Shown in pieces: positions 20,599 to 29,235 of a DNA stretch of 54,205 nt. Each line of letters opens with the position of its first letter. The stretch's first letter is position 1. The position numbers were made by a program, and so were the translations under genes. The notes under the pieces are model-generated. The model was not told the origin of the DNA, made no database searches, and worked only from the letters and a program-made list of their open reading frames with translations. This DNA is from Paracoccaceae bacterium (GTDB lineage: Bacteria > Pseudomonadota > Alphaproteobacteria > Rhodobacterales > Rhodobacteraceae), in the NCBI GenBank assembly GCA_006844665.1, contig SPJP01000024.1:1-54205 (forward strand), read 5' to 3'.

Positions 20599-22929
20599 GT
20601 GCCGTCGTTTTCAAATACACTAGAGCAGGCAATCCATTCCGCACTCGCACAGGCCAATGCCCGTCGGCACGAGCTCGCGACGCTTGAACATCTGCTGTTC
20701 GCGCTGATCGAAGAACCTGACGCCGCCAAGGTCATGCAGGCGTGCAATGTGGATCTGGACGTTTTGCGCCAGACACTTGAAACCTTTATCGAAGAAGACC
20801 TCGTATCGCTTGAAACCGATGTCGAAGGATCTGAAGCCGTGCCTACAGCCGCGTTCCAGCGGGTCATTCAGCGCGCGGCCATTCACGTACAATCCTCGGG
20901 TCGCACAGAAGTGACCGGCGCGAATGTGCTGGTGGCGATCTTCGCCGAACGCGAAAGCAACGCGGCCTATTTCCTGCAAGAACAGGACATGACCCGCTAT
21001 GACGCGGTCAACTTTATCGCCCATGGTGTCGCCAAGAACCCCGGTTTTGGCGAAGCACGATCAGTCTCGGGCTCGCCCGAGGGCGAAGAAGAAGCCGCAA
21101 GCTCTAGCAAAGTGACAGAAGGCGACGCGAAAGAAAGCGCACTGGATAAATACTGTGTGGATCTGAACGCTAAGGCCAAAGAAGGCGACGTCGATCCCCT
21201 GATCGGCCGCGACCACGAAGTTGAACGCTGCATCCAGGTGCTGTGCCGCCGGCGCAAAAACAACCCGCTTCTGGTCGGTGACCCAGGCGTTGGCAAAACC
21301 GCCATTGCCGAAGGCTTAGCCCGCAAAATCGTGGACGGTGAAACCCCCGCTGTTTTGGAAAAAGCCACGATCTATTCGCTGGATATGGGAGCGTTGTTGG
21401 CCGGAACCCGCTATCGCGGTGATTTCGAAGAACGTCTAAAGGCCGTGATGACCGAGATGGAGGACCACCCAGACGCGGTTCTGTTCATCGACGAGATTCA
21501 CACCGTGATCGGTGCAGGTGCAACCTCGGGCGGGGCGATGGATGCTTCGAATCTGCTGAAGCCTGCACTTCAGGGCGGCAACCTGCGCTGCATGGGCTCG
21601 ACCACGTATAAAGAGTTCCGCCAGCACTTCGAAAAAGACCGCGCGCTAAGCCGCCGGTTCCAGAAAATCGACGTAAACGAACCGTCGGTCGAGGACGCGG
21701 TGAAAATCCTGAAAGGGATCAAACCCTATTTTGAAGAGCACCACTCGATCAAATACACCGCCGACGCGATCCGCACCGCGGTTGAGCTGTCTGCGCGCTA
21801 TATCAATGATCGCAAGCTGCCCGACAAAGCCATCGACGTGATCGACGAGGCCGGGGCCGCTCAACATCTGGTCGCCGAAAGCAAGCGTCGCAAAACCATC
21901 GGGACCAAGGAAATTGAGGCTGTCGTGGCGAAAATCGCCCGCATCCCGCCAAAGAACGTGTCCAAGGACGATGCCGAGGTTCTGCGCGATCTGGAAAAAT
22001 CGCTGAAACGGGTGGTGTTCGGCCAAGACCGTGCAATCGAGTCGCTGTCCAGCGCGATCAAACTGGCCCGTGCGGGCCTGCGTGAACCCGAAAAGCCCAT
22101 CGGCAACTACCTGTTTGCAGGCCCAACCGGTGTCGGCAAGACCGAGGTCGCAAAACAATTGGCCGACACGCTTGGGGTCAAATTGCTGCGCTTTGACATG
22201 TCGGAATACATGGAAAAGCACGCGGTTTCCCGGCTTATTGGCGCGCCTCCCGGCTATGTCGGGTTTGATCAGGGCGGCTTGCTGACAGACGGTGTCGATC
22301 AAGACCCCCATTGTGTGTTGTTGCTGGACGAGATCGAAAAAGCCCATCCGGATGTGTTCAACATCCTGCTGCAAGTCATGGATCACGGCACTCTGACCGA
22401 CCATAACGGTCGCTCTGTCGATTTCCGCAATGTCGTGCTGATCATGACCTCGAACGCCGGGGCCAGCGAACAGGCGAAAGCCGCCATTGGCTTTGGCCGC
22501 GATCGCCGTGAAGGCGAAGATACTGCAGCGATTGAACGGACATTCACGCCAGAATTCCGCAACCGTCTGGACGCAGTCATCAGCTTTGCGCCTTTGGGCA
22601 AAGAGGTCATCTTGCGCGTTGTCGAAAAGTTCGTTCTGCAACTCGAAGCCCAGCTTTTGGACCGCAACGTGGTGATCGAGCTGACAAACCCGGCGGCCGA
22701 GCTGTTGGGCGACCTGGGCTACGACGACAAGATGGGCGCGCGCCCCTTGGGCCGCGTGATCCAGGAACAGATCAAAAAGCCACTGGCCGAGGAGCTGCTG
22801 TTTGGCAAGCTGGCCAAGGGCGGTTTGGTCAAGGTTGGTGTCAAAGACGGCAAGATCCATCTGGATATTCGCCCGCCCGAAAAAGCCCAGATCGCCGGGG
22901 CCAAGCCGCCTTTGCTGACGGCAGACTAG
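20599..22929 (+). CDS. clpA: ATP-dependent Clp protease ATP-binding subunit ClpA
   Basis: A 776-residue Hsp100 unfoldase that feeds substrates to ClpP. Order: Clp N-domain (about residues 1-145), first AAA+ module with P-loop GDPGVGKT (227-234), second module with GPTGVGKT (508-515), and the C-terminal D2-small domain ending GARPLGRVIQEQ. GTG at 20599 is chosen: it follows AAGGAG by 7 nt and gives the normal start PSFSNTLEQAIHSAL; the upstream open frame is Pro-rich junk. No clpS precedes it in the window. A CCCTTGAAG resembling a heat-shock sigma -35 lies about 95 bp upstream, without a convincing -10. Confidence 0.97.
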   Translation: MPSFSNTLEQAIHSALAQANARRHELATLEHLLFALIEEPDAAKVMQACNVDLDVLRQTLETFIEEDLVSLETDVEGSEAVPTAAFQRVIQRAAIHVQSSGRTEVTGANVLVAIFAERESNAAYFLQEQDMTRYDAVNFIAHGVAKNPGFGEARSVSGSPEGEEEAASSSKVTEGDAKESALDKYCVDLNAKAKEGDVDPLIGRDHEVERCIQVLCRRRKNNPLLVGDPGVGKTAIAEGLARKIVDGETPAVLEKATIYSLDMGALLAGTRYRGDFEERLKAVMTEMEDHPDAVLFIDEIHTVIGAGATSGGAMDASNLLKPALQGGNLRCMGSTTYKEFRQHFEKDRALSRRFQKIDVNEPSVEDAVKILKGIKPYFEEHHSIKYTADAIRTAVELSARYINDRKLPDKAIDVIDEAGAAQHLVAESKRRKTIGTKEIEAVVAKIARIPPKNVSKDDAEVLRDLEKSLKRVVFGQDRAIESLSSAIKLARAGLREPEKPIGNYLFAGPTGVGKTEVAKQLADTLGVKLLRFDMSEYMEKHAVSRLIGAPPGYVGFDQGGLLTDGVDQDPHCVLLLDEIEKAHPDVFNILLQVMDHGTLTDHNGRSVDFRNVVLIMTSNAGASEQAKAAIGFGRDRREGEDTAAIERTFTPEFRNRLDAVISFAPLGKEVILRVVEKFVLQLEAQLLDRNVVIELTNPAAELLGDLGYDDKMGARPLGRVIQEQIKKPLAEELLFGKLAKGGLVKVGVKDGKIHLDIRPPEKAQIAGAKPPLLTAD

Positions 22930-22936
22930 GCCTACG

Positions 22937-23899
22937 ATGCGGATCGCATCCGTAATTATTACAGTCTCGCTCGCAACCCCAACGGTTGCGGGCGATTTTT
23001 CATTGGCCTTCCCGGTAGATTGCACCTTGGGCCAGGATTGCTACATCCAGCAATACACAGATGTTGATCCGTCCGACCAGGCCCGGGATTTCACCTGCGG
23101 CACCCTCGTCTATAACGGCCATAAGGGCACCGATATTGCCCTGCCCTCGCTGGCCGACCTGCACAGCAACGTGCAAGTTCTGGCCGCAGCCGATGGCACT
23201 GTCAAAGGCTCCCGAAACTCTGTCCCCGACGCCCTGCTGGGCAGCGCAGGCGCGCCGAACATCCAGGGGCGCGAATGCGGCAACGGGTTGGTCATTGATC
23301 ACGGCGACGGCTGGGAAACCCAATATTGCCACCTGCGCCAGGGTTCGGTGCGGGTCAAAACCGGCCAGACCGTAACAGCAGGCACGCCCTTGGGACTGGT
23401 TGGCCTATCCGGCAAAACCGAATTCCCGCATCTGCACATGTCGGTGCGCCACAATGGTCAGGTGATCGATCCGTTCGCCCCGACTGCCAACGCCACCTGC
23501 GGCGGGCCCGTTGGCGAAACCCTATGGCAAACCCCGCCCGTCTATAAACCCGGCGGCTGGATACAGGCTGGGTTTTCGCCGGGCATCCCTGAATTCACTG
23601 ACATCAAGGCCGGCACAGCACAGACCCAAATCACCAAAGATCCCGTCGCGATGGTAGTCTGGGGTTTTGGTTATGGCACCCGCCAGGGGGACGAGGTCCG
23701 CATCGACATCAAAGGGCCAACCCGCATGATCCATTCCCGAACCGTCACATTAGACCGCGGCCAAGCGCAAATGTTCCGCGCCTCGGGCCTGCGGCGGCCC
23801 AGCAACGGGTGGGATGCTGGACCCTATGTAGGAACGGTGACCTTGATCCGGAACGGCGTTGAAATCGATCAAATTCAGCGAGAAATCGAGCTTCCCTAA
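22937..23899 (+). CDS. Secreted M23-family metallopeptidase (LytM-like)
   Basis: A 320-residue protein with a signal peptide (MRIASVIITVSLATPTVAG), so periplasmic. The M23 domain is at about 60-175: zinc ligands fit GHKGTD (His62, Asp66) and FPHLHMSV (His165, His167), with the YCHL strand around residue 131. Such enzymes cleave peptide bridges in peptidoglycan. The C-terminal 140 residues form an unknown beta-rich part. Six Cys residues suggest disulfides. It starts 7 bp after clpA, so it is probably co-transcribed, an uncommon pairing. Confidence 0.88.
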   Translation: MRIASVIITVSLATPTVAGDFSLAFPVDCTLGQDCYIQQYTDVDPSDQARDFTCGTLVYNGHKGTDIALPSLADLHSNVQVLAAADGTVKGSRNSVPDALLGSAGAPNIQGRECGNGLVIDHGDGWETQYCHLRQGSVRVKTGQTVTAGTPLGLVGLSGKTEFPHLHMSVRHNGQVIDPFAPTANATCGGPVGETLWQTPPVYKPGGWIQAGFSPGIPEFTDIKAGTAQTQITKDPVAMVVWGFGYGTRQGDEVRIDIKGPTRMIHSRTVTLDRGQAQMFRASGLRRPSNGWDAGPYVGTVTLIRNGVEIDQIQREIELP

Positions 23900-23904
23900 G
23901 CACC

Positions 23905-26262
23905 CTAGCGTTCTGTCAGCTTCAGCTCGATCCGGCGGTTTTGCGCCCGGGCCGACGCGCTGGACCCGCTGGCGATCGGTTGATACTGACCAAAGCCCGT
24001 TGCCGCCAAGCGGTTCGGCGGAATGCCAAGGAAATTCACCATATATTCGACCACCGACAGGGCCCGACCTTGGCTAAGTTCCCAGTTATTGGCGTATTTT
24101 CCGGCGCCGGACAGGGGCACATCATCGGTGTGCCCATCCACGCGGATGATCCAGTTCAGCTCGGGCGGGATCTCGGCAGACACGTTTCGAAGAATGCTGG
24201 CGATACTGGCCAACTGCCTTTGACCGGGGGTCGATAGATCGACGCCGCCTGGGGGGAACAGAACCGAGGATGAGAACACAAAGCGGTCGCCCACAACGCG
24301 GACACCTTCTTGATCGCCCAGAACTTCGGACAAACGGCCAAAGAATTCCGAACGGTAGCGCGACAGATCGGCAGCCTCGGCAGCCAGACGCGCAGCTTCT
24401 TCTTCCAGCAAACGGGCGCGTTCGGCTTCGGCTTCGGCCCGCGCGCGCTGTTCGGACGCCACTTGTGCTAGGGCCGAGTTCAACTGCGATCCCAATGCCT
24501 GGATTTGGACCTGTGCATCACTGTCGGCAGCCGCAGCGGCATCCAATAGACCCTGCAATTGCCGCAACTGGCCGCGCAATGCGTCGACCTGTTCGTTCAG
24601 CAAGGCCACCCGACGGGCATCTTCTGCGCTTTGCTCTTCCGCCTCAGACAGCGTTTGGTTGGCCTCGGACAGCAGGATCGACTGGCGCTCGCTTTCTGTC
24701 AGCTGTGCCGCGGCGTCTTGTTCGGCGGCCAGCTTGCCAACCAAGGCCTCGGCCAATTGCGCCTCTAGCTGTTCTTGGGTCAGGCTAAGCTCTGATGTTT
24801 CCGATGCCGCCTGTTCCAAGGCCAGAACCGTTGCCGCAAGCCGTTCTTCTAATGTCAGCTGATCGCCTTGCAGAACCTCTACCTGCGCCTCGGCCTGAGA
24901 CTTCGCCGCAAGGGCTGCGGCCAATTGGGCTTCCAAATCAGACTGGGTCGCGGTCAGCCCGGCGCTGGTATCGCGGGCAGCCTCTAGCGCCGCGATTGCT
25001 GCGGCAAGCTGGGTTTCAAGGCGCAAACGTTCAGTGTCCAACTGCTCGCCTTCGCTGGTTGCCGCATCCCGCGCAGCAATGGCCTGAGCCAGACGATCTG
25101 CCAGGGTCGCCCGTTCGGTGCTTAGATCTTCAACCGTCTGGTTGGTTGTGTCCAGATCAGCGGTCAGTTCTGCCAAGCGCGCTTCCAGTGCAGCGCGGGC
25201 AGCAGCCTGGGCATCACGGTCGTTGGTTGTTTCTTGCTGGGCAGCTACGGCGGCAGCCAGACGGGTTGTCAGGTTTTCTTCCGCAGCCCGCGCGGCCGCC
25301 AGCAAGGTCAAAGTATCCTCAGCCTCTTGCCGGCGCGCTTCCAAAGACAGCGCCATTGCGGTCAGTTCTTCGTCAGCCTGTTCCAACCGTTCGCGCAACG
25401 CGGCAGCGGCGGCGGCTTCGGCAAGGCGCGCCTGTTCTTCTTCGGTCAGGGCGGCCGTGGTTTCATCCAGACGGTTGCGCAGCGCTTCGGCGGCCGCCGC
25501 TTCGGCCAAACGGGCGCGTTCTTCGTCAGACAGCAACGATTCGGCTTCCGCCAATTGTTCGGTCAGGGTGATCCGTTCACTTGTCGACACCTCTAGCCGG
25601 GCGACCAGATCGGCCAAGCTGGCTTGGTTTTCCGCTGACTGCTTGCGCAGGTCTTCGATCAACGCTTCCATCGCCTCGCGTTGGGCCGCATCCAAGCGAG
25701 CGGACTCGGTCGTCGCGTCAATTTCTTCGCGGGCCTGGACAAGCGCCAGGTTCAGCGCTTCGGCCTCGGTCAAGGCCAAGTCGCGAGCGGCCTCGACCTC
25801 TTCCAAGGTGGCAAGCAAGCTGGCGGTTTCGCCGCGGGCCTCATCTCGTTCGGTCAGCAGCAAGGCCACCTGTTCTTCAAAGCTCGCCACCCGCGCTTGG
25901 CTGTCCGCCAAATCTGCCTCGGTGGTTTGCAACCGCGTGTTCAACGATGCGATCAACCCAGTCTGGGTAGCCACCTGCTGGCGCGCAGCCGTCAACGCGC
26001 TAGAGGTCTGGGAAATCTCGGTTTCCAGTTCCTGGTTGCGGCTTTCGACAAAGCTTAAGGCCGCCGATAAGTCACCCAACTGGCGGGTAAGCGAGTTCAG
26101 CTCGGTGTCTTGGTTCGAGATCGTTTCCGTCAGCATCGACTGAACGACCATGAAGATCGACAGAACGAACATCAACACCAGCAAAAGCGCGGTCATCGCG
26201 TCGACAAAGCCCGGCCAAATGTTGGCTTCAAACCGTCCGCCGCTGCGTCGTGACAAGGCCAT
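23905..26262 (-). CDS. Membrane-anchored long coiled-coil protein with OmpA/MotB-type peptidoglycan-binding domain
   Basis: A 785-residue MotB-like protein. Order: short cytoplasmic tail, one membrane helix (about 18-42) with Asp21 in FVDAMTALLL, matching the proton-binding Asp of MotB; a huge Ala/Glu/Leu-rich coiled coil (about 46-640); and an OmpA-like domain (about 645-785) with VDGHTDDVP and the AQNRRIEL end that grips peptidoglycan. Two exact-length 28-residue tandem repeats (246-273, 274-301) show that the coil grew by duplication. It follows the ExbB/MotA-like gene by 3 bp, so the two should form an ion-driven complex. The function is not known; related pairs are common in Rhodobacterales. 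Confidence 0.85.
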   Translation of the reverse strand: MALSRRSGGRFEANIWPGFVDAMTALLLVLMFVLSIFMVVQSMLTETISNQDTELNSLTRQLGDLSAALSFVESRNQELETEISQTSSALTAARQQVATQTGLIASLNTRLQTTEADLADSQARVASFEEQVALLLTERDEARGETASLLATLEEVEAARDLALTEAEALNLALVQAREEIDATTESARLDAAQREAMEALIEDLRKQSAENQASLADLVARLEVSTSERITLTEQLAEAESLLSDEERARLAEAAAAEALRNRLDETTAALTEEEQARLAEAAAAAALRERLEQADEELTAMALSLEARRQEAEDTLTLLAAARAAEENLTTRLAAAVAAQQETTNDRDAQAAARAALEARLAELTADLDTTNQTVEDLSTERATLADRLAQAIAARDAATSEGEQLDTERLRLETQLAAAIAALEAARDTSAGLTATQSDLEAQLAAALAAKSQAEAQVEVLQGDQLTLEERLAATVLALEQAASETSELSLTQEQLEAQLAEALVGKLAAEQDAAAQLTESERQSILLSEANQTLSEAEEQSAEDARRVALLNEQVDALRGQLRQLQGLLDAAAAADSDAQVQIQALGSQLNSALAQVASEQRARAEAEAERARLLEEEAARLAAEAADLSRYRSEFFGRLSEVLGDQEGVRVVGDRFVFSSSVLFPPGGVDLSTPGQRQLASIASILRNVSAEIPPELNWIIRVDGHTDDVPLSGAGKYANNWELSQGRALSVVEYMVNFLGIPPNRLAATGFGQYQPIASGSSASARAQNRRIELKLTER

Positions 26263-26265
26263 GGG

Positions 26266-27549
26266 TTAGTCCTGTGTCCGGCGGGTTCGGCGCGCGGTTC
26301 CAGACCCATCGGGCAGATCGTCGTTCAGGGCGGAATGCAGGGCTTCGGCGGCAGATCCACCCAGATCGGCGCCGCGGGCAGGTTGGCGCAAAGCGCGGCT
26401 TAGGCTGGCAAGTTCGCCCCGTAGCTCGGCCACAGATTCCTGACGACCCGCGGCCATTTCTTCCAAGATACGCAGCAGCTGCACGTCGATCGACCGCAGG
26501 CGCATCCTGCTTTCAGCATCTACATGCTCGCCGCTAACAGCACTGTTGTTTTGTTCTTCCAAGGCTGCAACCAGGCGGTTCTGCCCATCGATGATCTGGC
26601 GCATAGCGCCAGAGCTTTCGCGCCCGCCACCGCCATCAATCTGTGACGCCAACCGCTCGACAGAACCTGCAAGGTTCGCGATCCGCGCATCCAGACCGCG
26701 CCGCGCCTCTTCCGACTGAACAAACAGCTGCGAAAGCCCGTCCATCTGAGACACCATGTGATCCATCACCTGGGCCGCGACATTGGTGTCAGACCCATCC
26801 ATTTCGCCGCTGGCAAAGCCGACGCTGGTGATCGTGGACAGCCATTCTTCCAGCTCACGGTAGAACCGGTTTTGGCCGTGGCCGGCGAACAGCTCCAGCA
26901 AACCAACGACCAGGGATCCTGCCAGACCTAACAAGGACGACGCAAAGGCCGTGCCCATACCGCCAAGCTGTTGTTCCAAGCCGCCCATCAGGCGAGCAAA
27001 TACCTCGGTCGCGCCTTCGCCTTCATTGGGCGCAAGGGACCGGATCGTGTCCACAACCGCCGGAACCGTGGTGGCTAAGCCAAAGAACGTTCCCAGCAGG
27101 CCAAGGAAAATCAGCAGGTTGACGATATAGCGCGTGATGTCGCGGGCTTCATCAAGACGGGTCGCAACCGATTCCAGGATCGAGCGTGAAGACGACGCGC
27201 CAATCTGGGTCGAGCTGCCACGCCCTCGCAACAGGCTGGCCAAAGGGGCCAGAATCGACGGCGCGCGGGACATGTCTGCCGCACCGGGGTTGTTGGCAAA
27301 GGCTTCCAACCACCGGGCCGAGCTTACAAGCTGAAACACCTGCATGAAACACGCCAGAACACCGATTACAAAAACCAAACCGATCATACCGTTCAGGTAG
27401 GGGTTGGCCAAAAAGACTGCTTCGACCCTGGGGTAGATAAAATATCCACCTGCACCAGACAAACCAACCACAATCAGCATCAAGAAAATCTGTCGGGTCG
27501 GCAAAGCGAACTTGGAACGTTGGGAAGCGGAGTAAGCGCTGTCGCTCAT
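26266..27549 (-). CDS. ExbB/MotA/TolQ-like proton-channel family protein
   Basis: A 427-residue inner-membrane protein. Four hydrophobic segments are visible at about 20-40, 53-76, 138-165 (IVNLLIFLGLLGTFFGLATT, the channel helix with the conserved LGTFFGL) and 198-225 (SSLLGLAGSLVVGLLELF). The pair of C-terminal helices is the MotA/ExbB core. A cytoplasmic helical tail of about 190 residues follows, ending in a basic stretch. It lies 3 bp before the MotB-like gene. It is longer than ExbB or TolQ (about 230) because of the tail. It resembles ZorA in layout, but no zorC/D or E is nearby. Confidence 0.82.
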   Translation of the reverse strand: MSDSAYSASQRSKFALPTRQIFLMLIVVGLSGAGGYFIYPRVEAVFLANPYLNGMIGLVFVIGVLACFMQVFQLVSSARWLEAFANNPGAADMSRAPSILAPLASLLRGRGSSTQIGASSSRSILESVATRLDEARDITRYIVNLLIFLGLLGTFFGLATTVPAVVDTIRSLAPNEGEGATEVFARLMGGLEQQLGGMGTAFASSLLGLAGSLVVGLLELFAGHGQNRFYRELEEWLSTITSVGFASGEMDGSDTNVAAQVMDHMVSQMDGLSQLFVQSEEARRGLDARIANLAGSVERLASQIDGGGGRESSGAMRQIIDGQNRLVAALEEQNNSAVSGEHVDAESRMRLRSIDVQLLRILEEMAAGRQESVAELRGELASLSRALRQPARGADLGGSAAEALHSALNDDLPDGSGTARRTRRTQD

Positions 27550-27613
27550 CAGGATCGGTCCTCGGGTTTAGGTCTCATCGCAACACTATTCAGGCTTGGC
27601 ATGAATGCAAACC

Positions 27614-28156
27614 CTAAGCGTGCGAATTCTGGATATGCTGAACACGGGCCGCAAGCCAATCAAGATCCTGGTCTCTCAGTCCAATTTCAGCCAAATGGGT
27701 CGCCGTGTTGCTCAAATACTCATGGTTTGGTCCCCGTCCGCCATGTGCTGTCGCAATGATCTGGGCTTGATGCTCCAGATCCAGCTGGCAATATTGCACG
27801 TGGGACCGATTGATAACGTAGGTGACAGCCTGAACCTGACGCCCATCTTTCAGTGAAATTGGGCAGAAATGTTCTTCGTATGCTGAAGAAATGAGCTCTC
27901 GCTCACGAAGTGCCTCTAAAGTAGTCTCCTCCGTGCCGGGCGCGGCCCGAAAGCCGACACCCATGCAGTGCTGCCCGTCCTCTGCGTCCAGTGCCAGAAC
28001 CAATCCGGGGTTCTCTTCGGTGCCTCTGTGATGAATAGACCACATGCAGAATGAGCGGCGAAACCCATCCAAACGCCCAATGCACTGTTCGGCGACCTCA
28101 AAACCGGGGTTCCAAATCAACGATCCGTATCCAAATACCCAAAGAGGGCGTTCCAT
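27614..28156 (-). CDS. ChaC-like gamma-glutamylcyclotransferase
   Basis: A 180-residue cytoplasmic enzyme of the ChaC family, which cleaves glutathione to 5-oxoproline and Cys-Gly. The motif VFGYGSLIWNPGF near the start is the substrate loop; the catalytic Glu fits the LRERELISSAYEE helix, and AVTYVINRSH follows. Length is normal. It is upstream of and on the same strand as nothing closely linked; the next minus-strand gene is the exbB-like one, 64 bp beyond its start region, and the DUF2125 gene diverges from it. Confidence 0.9.
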   Translation of the reverse strand: MERPLWVFGYGSLIWNPGFEVAEQCIGRLDGFRRSFCMWSIHHRGTEENPGLVLALDAEDGQHCMGVGFRAAPGTEETTLEALRERELISSAYEEHFCPISLKDGRQVQAVTYVINRSHVQYCQLDLEHQAQIIATAHGGRGPNHEYLSNTATHLAEIGLRDQDLDWLAARVQHIQNSHA

Positions 28157-28223
28157 CGCTGGTCCTCCGCGCTACAAATTGTTACCGCCCCTGTTAGCCG
28201 TCAAAGCGATCAAAGGAAACGCC

Positions 28224-29225
28224 ATGTTCCGGGTTACACTGTTCATATGTACGCTGTTTGCGATTTTATACTCGGGCTATTGGGTTGTGGGCTGGGTTGC
28301 CTTGACCAAAGGCGCTGAAACATGGGCTGATGACCGGCGAGCTGAAGGCTGGCAGGTTGAATGGTCGGACCTGTCTGTGCAAGGTTTCCCGTCGCGCTTT
28401 GACACCACCCTGACCGAGCCCTTGCTGACAGATCCCGAAACTGGCTGGTCCTGGCAGGCCCCGTTCTTTCAGTTGCTGGCGCTTAGCTACAAGCCTCACC
28501 ATCTGATCGCGGTCTGGCCCAACACCCACAGCTTGGCGACCCCGTATCAACGCTATGCCATCGCCCATGACAGCGCCAAAGCCTCCTTGGTGTTTTCCAA
28601 CGGCACCGATCTGCGGATTGACCGCGCGACATTGGTGGTGGACGCGTTGAAAGTCGCAACAAGCGGCAGCCAGTTTTCCACCGGCACCCTGAATTTCGCC
28701 ATCCGCCCAACTGGTGAAGCTCCCTTGTCTTACGACATCGGCATGACGGTCCGGAACCTGGCCCTTGCGTCGGACCTAAAGCGCCAGCTGGACCCTGCGG
28801 GCATTCTTCCGGCGGCGGTTGATACGCTCAGCCTGAACGCGGCCTTGGGCTTTGACGCCCCATGGGACCGGTTCGCGCTGGAAACCCGCCGCCCCCAGCC
28901 CACCAGCCTGCAGATCGCATCGGCCAAGGCATCCTGGGGCGGGCTGGACCTGCGGATCGCGGCGGATCTGACCTTTGATGCGGCGGGGCTGGCCAATGGC
29001 GATATCACCGTCAAAGCCACCAATTGGCGCGAAATCGTCGCCCTAAGCCATAATGCAGGCCTGTTGCCGACGGCGTTTTTGCCAATGGTGGAAAATGCGC
29101 TTGGGTCCATGGCGGGGCTGTCGGGGCCCGCAAACACCTTGGATATTCCGTTGAAACTGCGTCAGGGCACTCTAAGCCTTGGACTGATCCCCCTGGGCAG
29201 CTTGCCGCCATTTCGCCTGCGCTAA
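28224..29225 (+). CDS. DUF2125 domain-containing protein
   Basis: A 333-residue protein with an N-terminal membrane anchor or signal (MFRVTLFICTLFAILYSGYW) followed by a long beta-rich region containing WSDLSVQGFPSRFDTTLTEP and WQAPFFQLLALSYKPHHLI, which match DUF2125. It is probably periplasmic, tethered to the inner membrane. The domain has no known function; the repeated strand pattern resembles AsmA-like lipid-binding proteins, which is inference. ATG at 28224 has AAAGGAAA upstream; the frame is open further, overlapping the ChaC gene on the other strand. It converges with the extensin gene. Confidence 0.85.
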   Translation: MFRVTLFICTLFAILYSGYWVVGWVALTKGAETWADDRRAEGWQVEWSDLSVQGFPSRFDTTLTEPLLTDPETGWSWQAPFFQLLALSYKPHHLIAVWPNTHSLATPYQRYAIAHDSAKASLVFSNGTDLRIDRATLVVDALKVATSGSQFSTGTLNFAIRPTGEAPLSYDIGMTVRNLALASDLKRQLDPAGILPAAVDTLSLNAALGFDAPWDRFALETRRPQPTSLQIASAKASWGGLDLRIAADLTFDAAGLANGDITVKATNWREIVALSHNAGLLPTAFLPMVENALGSMAGLSGPANTLDIPLKLRQGTLSLGLIPLGSLPPFRLR

Positions 29226-29235
29226 GCGCTTAGCG
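29220..29235. repeat. 16-bp perfect palindrome across two convergent stop codons
   Basis: CGCTAAGCGCTTAGCG is its own reverse complement. It contains the TAA of the DUF2125 gene and the TAA of the extensin gene, one in each half. No T tract follows on either side, so it is not a standard terminator. Confidence 0.75.

Noticed and set aside
21646..23025. 459-codon minus-strand open frame
   Set aside because: Antisense of clpA, with no recognisable family.
25118..26143. 341-codon Ser/Ala/Arg-rich plus-strand frame
   Set aside because: Mirror of the coiled-coil gene; composition follows from its Ala/Glu codons.
23905..27549. Zorya defence system (ZorA/ZorB)
   Set aside because: The layout is similar, but no zorC, zorD or zorE and no defence island; the pair looks like a core Rhodobacterales locus.
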